In this document: one piece after another, positions 1 to 10,760 of the stretch | How positions within the stretch are numbered: the stretch's first letter is position 1 | How the letters are laid out: each line of letters starts with the position of its first letter | NCBI GenBank assembly: GCA_009823395.1 | Contig: CM020504.1 | Location: forward strand, 22,616,040 to 22,680,039 | Source: Thamnaconus septentrionalis | Taxonomy: Eukaryota > Chordata > Actinopteri > Tetraodontiformes > Monacanthidae | Length of the DNA stretch: 64,000 nt | Direction of reading: 5' to 3' | The notes under the pieces: generated by a model | Told to the model about the DNA's origin: nothing | Databases searched by the model: none | Seen by the model: the letters and a program-made list of their open reading frames with translations, nothing else | Position numbers and translations under genes: made by a program

Positions 1-1064
1 CTATGATCCCCTTTCCAAGGGCTGATCACATGTGGGAGGGGTCGAAGGGTCACGTGACCTTGATGGTGAGGCCATGAAGAACAGTTTGAGGACAGCCTCA
101 AGGATTATGGAATACAATTTGCGCCTGCGGTAAGAATGGGGTGCTGCCTGGCTGAAGCCTAAAAAGACACAACCGTGCATAAGAGAGGCTTTTGAGTGGA
201 AGTTATTTACCTCGGAAATTAAGTCAGCAATTTGCTCACATTTATTTCATTCAGGTTTTGCAATTTGTTCTAGTTCTTTAAGAATGTGTCGTAACAATGT
301 GATCGATTGGACAGCAGTTCTTTCTGCTCCGTTTAAGCTGGTTTGACTGTTAGTTTTTATGTATTTTGAGGAAGACTCTCCTTGAATAAAAGCAACTGTA
401 CTGTAGTAGATCTAAAAGTTAAGCGATAAGATCAGTTTCTGTGACATGAGGGTAAACGGGTAGAAGCAATGGGTGCTGTACAGTACAGTTAGGATGCAGC
501 AGCTATTCTATTTATGGACACCCAGAGAAAATGTTCAAAGTCTATATCATTATTGGCATATTTTTTATTAGCCTGCAACTGGGATTATTTCATCTCTCAG
601 CCCTCACGGCTGCTCATTACTTCTAAAGCCCACAGCAGAAATCATTTCCCATTTGATCAATCCAATTTATCCACCTGCGTGTGATTCTAGAGACAAACTC
701 CCACAGCTCAAAAGACTTGAGAAATGAGATCTGCTGCTTTACTTTGATTAAAAATATTACTGTACAAATATAAACCTGATTCCACCTGTCTTGTGTTGAT
801 AAGTGAAGCAAACCCTTTGTTGTTGATTTGTTGTTTGATTTGTTGTGACGTGTGACCAGTGACCACAGATCTTGATTTAGATGACCTGGTGGAAACCACA
901 AATGTATTGTGAGAGTTTTTTATTTTTTTTTTTTTTGAACAATTGCTCGCATTACAAATATTGTTCAATTTAATCAAAATGGAAAGGACCATAGACACAG
1001 GAAATAAAGCGAGTCATCTCACCATCATTGGCACAGCTGTATGTCCTTAAATAGGATGTACAGC

Positions 1065-1066
<2 letters not shown>
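1..1066. other. non-genic sequence, nothing recognised
   Basis: AT-rich sequence without a convincing exon, RNA gene or mobile element. Short open frames overlap on the minus strand between 623 and 998 but have no recognisable domain and read through T-rich and A-rich runs. A poly-T run lies near 918-936. Confidence 0.5.

Positions 1067-1096
<30 letters not shown>
1067..1096. repeat. (CA)n microsatellite
   Basis: An uninterrupted CA dinucleotide run of about 15 units. Confidence 0.95.
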
Positions 1097-1099
<3 letters not shown>

Positions 1100-1808
1100 T
1101 TTATGTCAGACTGCTAACTAATTTCATGGCAAATACACCAAATACACCGTTCTGTTTGGCTCAGAACATCTGTCTGTCTGTTAGTGCCTCAAGAGCCATG
1201 AGCCTCACCATCGTCACCGATAGATGGACAGATAGAATAATAGGTAGATCTAGTCTGAGACTTTTATCATCTTACAACAAAACTTGTCAATGCTTTGGAG
1301 AATAACTCCACCCATACATGATGTTGCAGTGGAAATCACTCCAAATTTTCTTCTCCTGACATCATCATTATTTATTTATTTTTTGTTTGGGATGCCAGGG
1401 TCCACAGTCACATCCTTTCCTGTCTTTTGTGACCCTGAGGCAGATTACAGATGCATCGACTGACATGACAATCTAGGATGTTTTATTTCCAGGAAATGAT
1501 GGCCATGTCCTGCTTAGATTGGAATGTGATGAGCTAGGACTGCACATAATAGACTTTGGCTGTGACAGTCGCCCAGCAGAGTCGTCTTACTATGACTTGT
1601 TTTTATTATATCTCACCTCTGCACCTAACTTATTTGCTAAAGCTGATGCTTTTCCAATGCAGTATGGATGTCAAGTCTGCACCCATGATAGGAACTGCGT
1701 ACTAGCTGTAACCAAACTTACATTTACTGTTAAAAAAAGGAAAGTAGTGCTGGAGGCCATGTTACACCAATTTAAACTATCTTTTAATATGACAACAACA
1801 TGCAGGTT

Positions 1809-1943
1809 GGCCCTGCGATGAACTGGCGACTTGTCCAGGGTGTACCCTGCCTTCGCCCTAAGACAGCTGGGATAGGCTCCAGCAGACCCCCGTGACCCTG
1901 AACAGGAATAAGCGGGTATAGAAGATGAATGAATGAATGAATG
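1809..1943 (+). mobile_element. 5'-truncated SINE tail with perfect target-site duplication
   Basis: This is only the 3' part of the fish SINE seen in full at 38577-38955. It starts at the internal ggccctgcgatgaactgg segment and ends in (GAAT)n. It is flanked by a perfect 12-bp direct repeat, aacatgcaggtt, at 1797-1808 and 1944-1955. A target-site duplication around a fragment shows it inserted already truncated, as expected for target-primed reverse transcription; it is not a full SINE deleted later. The tail resembles 3' ends shared with L2-clade LINEs, which probably supply the enzyme. The LINE partner is inferred. Confidence 0.9.
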
Positions 1944-1955
1944 AACATGCAGGTT

Positions 1956-4272
1956 AGAATGCTGCATTAGAGAAGAAGCCTCTTCAAGAGGGACTGTTTA
2001 TTTTTGTCCTTCCAACCAACTATCCAGCTGTGATTGGTCAGTTCCCCCCTCACTCTTGAACTAACACACGCAGCTTGGCCTTCTTCTGGATTCATGAAGT
2101 ACAAACCAATAATTGAGGTTACCGGGTCTTGATGTGTGGGCTTGAATGTCTGTTTCAGTTCATTCCTCCACCATTTTCATTTGCTTGTACTCGTTTCAAC
2201 CTTGCTTCAATGTTACGTCATCACACTGCTGACCATTAGCCTGCGTTCCACATTGTTGAATCATGTTGATCACGTGGGTGAAAATGAAAGACCTTCCTAT
2301 TTTTGGAGCTCCATTTGCATATGTGACCTTAGTTACAGTAGGTTGTTTTTGATTGTAATGGCTCCAGTTTGAGCAAAAATAAGTGTTATCTCAATATCTA
2401 GAAATGAAAAATCCTCAGTTGTAAAGCAACTTTCAGCCATTTTTTCCATGTTTCACTGCTTACTTGTGGTGAAACCACTTGCATGATTTTACTTGTAAAA
2501 ATCTTGATAAAGTTGATTATTTCCACAACTGAGAAGTAAAAATAAGGAAACTTTGTGTTGCTTTATTTCTGATAAAACACAGATACTTACTCAAGTAAAC
2601 TCTTCAAACTATCTCTGCTCTTTTTCTTTTGTAGAGCAGCAGCGAATGTCCTCTGAAGTACCGTGAGGTCAGCTTGCAGCTTTGACAACTGCCTCTGAAG
2701 TTTGTACGAAAACAACATTTCAAAGGCCTCAAGACCTACCACAACAAGTGTGTTTGTGTGTCCTGCGCACATTCAGGGTACATCCACAGAGCTGTGTCCA
2801 TCTGTGCTGGAATCTGCATCAATCATCAGCCCGGGAAACAGTATTTAGAGTTTTATACAAGAGCAAATCTGCAGTGATTGTCCACATTCCCAGTGTGTGT
2901 TGCTTGCTTTGAAACAAATGGCACAGCAATGAATCTTAACTTGCCAAACTTGCTTACAGAGTAACTTAAACAACCTTAAAGAACAACCTTTGTTGAACCA
3001 GAAGATACCAAAACATTCATTTGGTATTTGGTCATGTGAGTCAGATGTAAAAAAAAGGAGAGAGAACATCAAAATGAAAAGAAATGAGCAGAGCTGCTGA
3101 TATGCAAGTTCCCGGCTAGCGTGCGGAAAAAAACAATTACTTGAGCAAATGTTGCGCACTCTTTTAGTTTGCGTGTGGCAAATTATTTACTCCGATTGCA
3201 CAGGTGCAAAATGTCGAAATTATGGTTTTCTGCCAGAAAGAATACGGGAGAGCAGGGTGATCATGAACAGCAATGCTGAACTTACATTTCAGACTCTATG
3301 CAGCAACTAGCTTCTGGGCTTGTATGGGCCTCAAGTTTGACAACAAATCCTCTTCCTTAATAAACTAAAAGTCATCATGGGTCTCTGTTGCTGAGCGTCT
3401 GAAGAGTTTATTCCAAGATGTCTTTGGATACTCCTGGAAGTCAAGGCAAGACCTCCACCATGGCGGAGCGTAGAAATGATTCAGTCATCTCTTTGATTTG
3501 CACTTATAGCTGCATGTGCAATCATGTGATCATGTCACACATTGGCTACACTACCAGCACTCGCCATTCAGGCAACCCATAAATAAATCCAACCACTTCA
3601 GCCAGCATTCATGTAAACAGGACAATCTGATCCCTCACTTGGAAATAATCCATCAAATGCACAAAAAGCGGATATGAACCTAGCCTGTTTGTCTGAACTT
3701 TTTTCTTCTGAACCACCTGCCGAGAGGAAGAGGTGCAAAGAGAGGGTGTCCAGGGTGAGTGTAGTCCTTTTTTAAGCTGCAAGCTCTCTTTGTGGTCCTT
3801 CCTGAGTACACTTTACCAGTTTTGACAATTCTGTGCCCATGATGCTCTGTGCAGGTCTCACCACCTGGTACAGTTTTTTTTTTTCCAACAACCATGCAGC
3901 TGGCATATCAGATGATACAGTCGATCAGCATTGAGTTGATTGTACTCCTGTTGAAATTTAGAAGAACAAGGACCTTTGTTGTTGTTTCCTTTACAAACGG
4001 GGAGGTGCTTGCAGCTGTCCTGTAATGGTCAGACTGAGAATTTTCAGGGATTCCACTATTTCCACAGTTTCTCTCTAAATGTTGAGCAGAAACTGTTTTC
4101 CGGACTTCTGAAGTCCATTACGAGCTCCTTTATTCACAACCTGGTCATTCACTATTTTGGCACTGCATGACCAGGTGATCCTGCCTCATCCTTGCTAACC
4201 TGTTGTCTCAAAAAAATTTTTTATTTTTATTTATATTCAATACGTAATCTATGTTCTTTCTTCCTTGTGTGT
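1956..4272. other. non-genic sequence, nothing recognised
   Basis: Mostly unique, AT-rich DNA. Several open frames of 60-105 codons occur on both strands (for example 2845-3159 minus and 3680-3895 minus). None has a recognisable domain, start context or splice arrangement. Confidence 0.45.
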
Positions 4273-4301
4273 GTGCTAACCACTGCACCACCGTGTCGTC
4301 C
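4273..4301 (-). mobile_element. SINE head fragment
   Basis: About 29 bases match the reverse complement of the tRNA-like 5' head of the SINE family at 38577 (the ccaccgtgtcgtc and gctaaccactgc segments). No body or tail is present next to it, so it is a decayed fragment. Confidence 0.6.
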
Positions 4302-6373
4302 GTATGCCAGTTATCCATATACGATCTAAAACTTTTGCAGCAAGTTGAAATTCTTAATCGAAAAAATGTGATGAATTATTTCAATTAGGTGTAGTGGTAG
4401 TGTGGGATTGAGGACACCGGTAACTGTTCTCCACAGGGCCATCAGCGCTCTCATTTTACAAGTGGTGAGACCCAATAGGAAAGGTTATAAAATGCTTCCT
4501 CCATAAACCATTGAGCATAGCGATTAATCATGTTGAAGTCTTACAACTTTTTGTGTGATCATTCAGAAGTTTCTACCAAGCTGTCACCTGATCAGCACTT
4601 TTCTGAAAGTTGTTTCCTCTGACAACCATTGTTGCTCCGATGTCATCACGACAGCTTTTTGAACAGGATTAAGCCTGGTAATAATCATCTTTTTTCAAAT
4701 TTCCTATTCCTTTTTGTTTGAAGTGTTTCACTTGTCATATTTTGAGTAACATTCCCGAAAGACTTGAAACAGATCAATGCACCCCATGGTAGTTCCTAAT
4801 TCCACTGCATGTACAGTGTAACTCTTTATCTGATACCTATGATTTGGAGAAAAAGAGTGGGAAGACTTTTAGCATGTTTCCATACAATGTCATGTGAATT
4901 TTAAGAAAATTTGGAAATTCAGTCTAAAAAAAAAAGAAGCCTTTTTTCTGTCTTTGCTATAACGTTTGATATTCAAGAGGTTGTAACAGGGGAGAGCAAA
5001 GCTTTTAGCCTTTAAAAGAAGAGGATGTAGGAGGGCAACATGGTGCTTTTCAATAGGGGGCTTTTTTATTGCAAGGAGCCAGTGAATATAGTCCTATTAA
5101 GTGTTCCTATTCACCCCTTCCCCCTCCTAACTCTTGAGGCTGCACGTCTGTCTTTCCCCTTTGCATCAAGGTTGAGATTTGAGCACAAGAATGGTTGCAC
5201 TCCGGCTGACAATGGTGACCAGGCACAACTCAAGAAAACCAGCCGGAATGAGCCAACCTGAAAACCTGCTCTTTTCTCCCTGGGCTATGGAATCCACGAG
5301 AATCAAACCCTGAGGTAGAGCAAAAAATGCTCCAAGCTGTTCTTCCACCCTGCCAGTGCTCAAACAGAAGCATTTTGCAGTGGTCTATATTGTTTTACAG
5401 ACTCTACAACCAACCAGCTTCTTTATAGTTGCCATGATGAGAATGCAGGGAATTCTTTGCTGCTGCTAAATGTAATTACTTATCCCACAATAGCAGTAGT
5501 TTAAATCAGTTCTATTTTACCATGAATCTTTTGGTTAAAAAAAACAAAACAACAACCAACAAACAAAACCAAACCTTGAGTGAAATATCATTCAGAACTG
5601 TGACAATTTTTTTCATTACACAAAAAAAATGACCATCATGAGAAACTGACTTGTCTTCAAAAAGTAAAATACATTCCCAGCTTCTTTCTTGAGCTCATAT
5701 TTCTGCCCTCCATGGCTTCATTAATTTGTGCTGCTAAAAAAAATATTTCTGCAAACAAAAGTTGAAAAAAAGACACTAACAAAAAGGTTGTTGTGTTGGA
5801 AGTATTACAATGGGGACTCACATAGTGTCCTGAGAATGCTGTTTGGAAGAGGTCTTAAAACAGTTGAGGACACCAATAACTCAGGCTTCTGTGGGTCTTA
5901 AGTTGCTCTGCTAAACAAAGATTAATGGCCCATCTCACTCACCTCGTAAAAAGTTTGTAATGACCCTATCGATAAATCCCCAGAAAGGCCATTTCCTTTT
6001 CAGCTTTTTGTTATTTTGCTCTTGTTTCTTTTTTGTAAAACATGAAAATGAAGTGAAGTTTTATGTATTCACTCACTTCTTACTGTGTGTATGTTTAGAG
6101 GACCATTAAATGAAAGCTTTTAGATATTATGTGACACTTGTCGTGATTGAGCTCAACATCAATTGTGGGTTCAACAATTTAAATAGAACGTATGCTCAAA
6201 CTAAAACTGACATGTTAGCCATAAACAGATAAATACATTAATCGGGTTATTGTTTCAATGTAAAACTTGTTTCTCTCTTAGAAAATTTCAGAGACATGTA
6301 TGCTCCAAATATGATTTGTTCCATTGTCTTTCCTACAATCTAAACTGATAGAGGTTTATCTAAGGGTAGAGGT
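4302..6373. other. non-genic sequence, nothing recognised
   Basis: AT-rich DNA with short A-rich and T-rich runs (for example around 5537-5575). Open frames at 5040-5261 and 5166-5363 overlap antisense and show no domain. Confidence 0.45.
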
Positions 6374-6540
6374 TATTACAACCCCCTAGAACAGCTCGTA
6401 CCCAATGAGATCAAACACAATTAAAAAGATAAGAGTTGCAAATGAAACATTTTTTTTATTGCGAGGCGGCACTCGCTAAAGTTTAAAGAGAGCCACCACT
6501 GCCCAACCCACACGAGCCGATGGAACAGAGTTCTCCTGTC

Positions 6541-6568
6541 TACCCTAACCTAAACCTAACCCCTACCC
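6541..6568. repeat. degenerate telomere-like CCCTAA motif run
   Basis: Four to five imperfect CCCTAA-type units (ccctaacc, taaacctaac, ccctaccc) lie inside the LTR-like block. The run is too short and imperfect to call a true interstitial telomere array. Confidence 0.5.
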
Positions 6569-6708
6569 ACCACAACCCGCCAGAAAAGAAGAGATAAAAG
6601 TAATACGAAAACTAAGGCCAAGTAGATGATTACTGCTGCTGCACCTCCTGCTGCTGCCAGCCAGACTGAGAGCCAGGAATAGAGACTTGAGCTGTAGCCC
6701 CCTCCCCT

Positions 6709-6715
6709 CTTTATA
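6709..6715 (-). promoter_or_regulatory. TATA box of LTR-like segment
   Basis: The minus strand reads TATAAAG, followed downstream by a G-rich stretch, with a polyadenylation signal about 250 bases further on. The assignment depends on the LTR interpretation of the surrounding block. Confidence 0.4.
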
Positions 6716-6987
6716 GGCCTTGATTACTGTGCAGCCACACCTGTTGGAAAGCGAAGAGACAAAGTGAGAACAGGATCAGACTGATCAGCTAGAGGGAGGA
6801 GGAGCATGGAACAGAGGTCAGACTACGGCTGCTTTTGTACCTGGGCTGTTTTGGGATCCTGAAGTAGACACAGACCACAAGAAAAAGTACTTAGCAGGTA
6901 GTGAAAACAGAAATCAAACCAAAACATGTAGGTGACTTCTAGAATATTAACCTTGTAGGAATACAGTTATGACAGCTTCTCTATAAG

Positions 6988-6988
<1 letters not shown>

Positions 6989-7028
<40 letters not shown>
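6989..7028. repeat. (AC)n microsatellite
   Basis: An uninterrupted AC run of about 20 units. Confidence 0.95.
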
Positions 7029-7030
<2 letters not shown>

Positions 7031-7410
7031 CTTGTACTTAATTGAAGACGCTCACAGAGAAAATACTAATTATGTATTTAGACATGCATCTTTGCACTCA
7101 GAAATGAGGTTGTTGTAATAGTTTTTCCACCTCCAGCTCTCATTCCTGCTCATTTACTCTTTGCGACTCATTAAAGGTATTAAGTCAGAGGGAGGTATAG
7201 TAAATAATGTGTTTGCAGCAGAACCTATCAATAGAAAGTACTTTAAGCAAACATTAAAAGTCAAGAGAAGGACTTCTGGCGTGATGGAAGGAGTGGAAGC
7301 AGAACCTTAGTAGATCTGTTTACTATACTTTTCCAAAGTCAGTTAAAATGAAACTAAACTACTCACATTTTTTACAAGAGTTCTCTGTTAAGTGCAGGTC
7401 ACTGACAGTG

Positions 7411-7470
7411 GTGCCAGAAACACAACATGGTCACAGAGTTCTGGTACCAGAAGACGAGCCTCCAGATTTA
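7411..7470 (+). repeat. dispersed repeat copy A
   Basis: About 55 bases align at roughly 85% identity (by eye) with 22064-22121. Shared segments include aaacacaacatgg, acagagttctgg and agcct followed by cagattta. No open frame or known family was recognised. It is likely a fragment of an unclassified interspersed element, perhaps a MITE. Confidence 0.65.
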
Positions 7471-8426
7471 GGCTTGTATCCAGTGTAATTGTAACTCACG
7501 TTTGCATTAATTTGGAGTGCCTTCCATGCTATGTGCATGGATGTTGTGAAGTTACAGTGTGTTTGCCCATGTGATGCTCTACCCCCAGAAGAAATTAGAG
7601 CACTAGCGCCTCACATGTCATTTTTATTACATTTTATCTGACAATGAGGCAAATTGTGTTTTGCCCTTTTTAAGTTTGAAGAAAAACTTTAGTGACTGTG
7701 TTCATGTGACAGGAAGTGCTGTAACCAAACAGAGTGCATGAATTATTTACAATTCTACAAACTTGTGAAAATCAGACAGAAGTTGATGGACTCCCAGGAA
7801 TTTAAGAAAAAAAAGCATCTGGGTTTAAAACTAAATCTTGGGGGGATATCCTGACACGGACTGGGGAACAGACTTTCCACTCTCACACACTCGGTTGTTT
7901 CAATATTTGCCGTTGGGAACAGTGTTCTGCACTCAGCCAACACATCAGAGATGCCAGCGTATGGTTGTGTGGATGCAATGCCTCTGATGTTGACACACCA
8001 AAAAAATATTCATGAAAAGTCAACATATTCAGCAGATGCGCATGGCTGAGGGCATGCCAAGACCATACATTTGCACATGCATAAACTACGAGAGAGTCCC
8101 GCTCAGACGTACTGTGTGACACACTAAGCATTGTGGGTAAATCCCCAGGAGCGCATGTGTCTGTGCAGCCTTGGTTAGACAAAATGTGAAAAATGCTTGG
8201 GGCCCTCTCATGAGTGAAGCAATAGGTCAATATTATGCCTGATGGCTGTGAGGTCTCCGAAGGGCTGTGTCAGACTTCACACTTCACTCCTGTCTTGTTT
8301 TTGCTCACAGCAGGGATTTGCAGTGCAGTGGCCACGTGGGGTTTTGGTTTGTGAGGCTTTTGTGTCTTGAAGAATTAATGTAAAAAAGAAAAAGAACACC
8401 TAGAATGGCCAGCATGGAATAGCTGT
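7471..8426. other. non-genic sequence, nothing recognised
   Basis: Unique DNA. A 115-codon minus-strand frame (7883-8230) starts with ATG but has no recognisable domain and may be chance. Confidence 0.4.
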
Positions 8427-8471
8427 GTTTTATTGATCCCAAATTGGTAAACTACACAGTTGCAGCACTAA
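8427..8471 (-). mobile_element. LINE 3'-end fragment, minus strand
   Basis: Reading the minus strand, gtgctgcaactg is followed by a segment ending in tttgggatcaataaaa. This is the form of many fish L2/Rex-type LINE 3' ends, where a gggatcaataaa motif closes the element. No coding part remains. Confidence 0.5.
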
Positions 8472-10332
8472 AAACAAGACAAAAAACAAACTCTACAGTA
8501 ATTACACAAATTACAAGAAAAAAATCAAGTCAATCAATAATCTAGCCTATAATCTAGCCTTACCAAATATGTTTCAAATGTTAGTTTTCCGACTAGAAAG
8601 CTCAGTTCATTTACTTGTGTGGATTTGTGCAGCCTGGACTTTATCACCATTTGTGACTGTTTCCAACAGTGCTGACATCGAGGCAGAGATTAAAGCAAAG
8701 CTTTGTGTGTTTGTTCCCTGACACAAAGTTCTGCATTAGTGCATTCTTCCTGTGCCACATTTTAATGCGAGTGGTCCCATAATCAAATAAATGCTCTTCT
8801 TTAGAAGTATGGCCTTCGGGTTTCTTTTGTCCATCATGCATTTGTTTCAGTGTTCAGAGTTTCTCTGTGCTGCTGGTACATAATCGCTTCCAAAGCTTTA
8901 AAGTCTCTCTGCAGCATCACCTTTTTGAAGAGAAGCGCTGATTAACTTGAGCCTGAAAAAACTCAATGAAGAGCATTTTATTTGTTTACTTATTTATTTT
9001 TTTCCCTTTCTCTTGTGCTGATTAGATCAAGTAATATTTCTCCTATTATTCTAATTAAGGGTTGACACGTTGGTGAAAATATCTGACATAAAAATAGCAC
9101 ACACAAAACTTAGTGATCATCATCATGTGTCTGTTGCTTGGTTCATTATGAAGACTGGGCTTGTCAGTGGTTGTTGCACATCATTCAAAAGACACCAGAA
9201 AAGTAAAATGCTAAAGCATTGCATCTAGTCTTTCACTTGAAGGATGTGGCAGTTGGGCTCTCAGGAAAAGTGAATAGATTACTGCCTAGCTGTGTCTTCC
9301 AATCATGCTGTGGCATAATGACATCTTGGTAAATATATTAAAATAAAAAAAAAAAAACATTACCTGAAGATCCAACAAAGTGGCAATTCTCTATTCCATA
9401 ATTTTCAGAACAGACATTTGCGATTTATACAAACCCTTGGAAATTAAGCGGCTGGAATCAACCCGAAGACATGCCTGGTCAAAGGACGTTGTAATAATTT
9501 GCAGAGCTGTCCGCCTCCTGCGGGGTGTGCCTGGCCGCACTGGACGGGATTCAACCCATGGGTGACTACTCACCACTTGTCAGGTTGCAAGACGCTTAAG
9601 GCTGTCATATGGCCAACTAGCTTGGAATGACCTGAGGGTTAATGCAGTATTCAAAAGGAAGTGGACGGCGCACTAGTCAAGTCGACAATGCTCTCTGTTC
9701 ATTTCTTCCTCTGACACATACTCATTTCCTTTTCAGTCAGCGAGCTCAGAAAGCTGAGGTCGGTGAATATTCCTAGTGTCATTTGAGGTCAAGGTATCAT
9801 CACTGGATGTTGGTGACTGATTAAGCCCTCGGCGTGGCCTTTTTGTCATTGAGGAATAGGGGTTATGCAGAAAGAACTTCCGTGTTCTGCTACAACATTG
9901 GCGAGTGGTATTCACGAGAACCATTGCAGCATTGAATATGTAAATGATTTGTATGTTAAATATGTATGCAGGGACTTTCACATTGTCACACTTTCTTTTT
10001 TTTTTTTTTTTTTTTACACCTAACACAAATTTCTATTTGATGTGAAATATCTTCATAGTACTAGTTACCTACACAAATACGCCTCAAATTGAGTGTGGAC
10101 ATTTATTTTTTAATCCTTTTCTTCTCAGTTGTGATTATAGTTTCTGTATATTTTACCAATATTTAACACAGACAGACCTACAGGTACTGTCTCAACCTTG
10201 AAGCTCTCCCTCTGTGGCTTTTGTCTTTGACCCAATCAGCATGTCGTGATTCATCAACCCATGTGAAAAATGGAAATAAAAGCAGATGTGTGTTTAAAAA
10301 GAAAAGCCATTTTGTCATAGTTATGATATGAA
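8472..10332. other. non-genic sequence, nothing recognised
   Basis: AT-rich DNA with homopolymer runs (A-run near 9347-9358, T-run near 9997-10014). A higher-GC patch at about 9440-9660 does not match a family I know. The open frames there overlap antisense at the same place, which argues against coding. Confidence 0.4.
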
Positions 10333-10760
10333 ATGTTCATACTGTTTCGTCTTCATGCACAGGGCAGCTTGAGAGTGGACACTCACTGTACACAAAGTAT
10401 GCCACAAAGAGAAAAAGATTTCTCAGGAAGAAGCCAGACTAAAGACAGCTGCGCTGGATCACAACCTCTGAAGAGCCACTGCAAAAAACCAAGACAGGCC
10501 AGGAACAGTTCAAACAGCAGTATTCCAAATGTGCAGGAGAGTACATGGTGGCAGCAAGGCGGCTCAAGTAAGACTTCACCTTCAGGAAGGACATTGTGTC
10601 CGGTGTGTTGCGCAGGGACGGGGCTGCATCTATCCAAGCAGCACAGAGACAACACAAACCCTGGCCTGGCATAAAGGGGTTGGAAAACCTGAAAAGGATG
10701 AATATGTGGCAAGAAGGTTCAGCCGCTTTGAGCTGCTGCTGCCCCATGAAGCTCCCTGAA
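10333..10760. other. unrecognised block open on both strands
   Basis: Five open frames of 76-113 codons overlap on both strands in one GC-richer block (for example 10333-10674 plus and 10383-10712 minus). Overlapping frames on both strands usually reflect low stop-codon density, not genes. No domain was recognised. It could be an old element or a host exon-like sequence. Confidence 0.25.

Larger units (their letters stand above)
6374..6860 (-). mobile_element. LTR-like segment, minus strand
   Basis: A relatively GC-rich block laid out like an LTR when read on the minus strand: a TATA box (6709-6715), then about 250 bases to an AATAAA signal (complement of 6455-6460), then about 85 bases ending in a gggttgtaata-like terminus near 6374. 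That terminus resembles the gttgtaaca end of the solo LTR at 62251-62942. The outer (U3) end and a target-site duplication could not be located, so the right boundary is approximate. A decayed solo LTR is the most likely reading; a cryptic promoter with polyadenylation site is the alternative. Confidence 0.4.
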
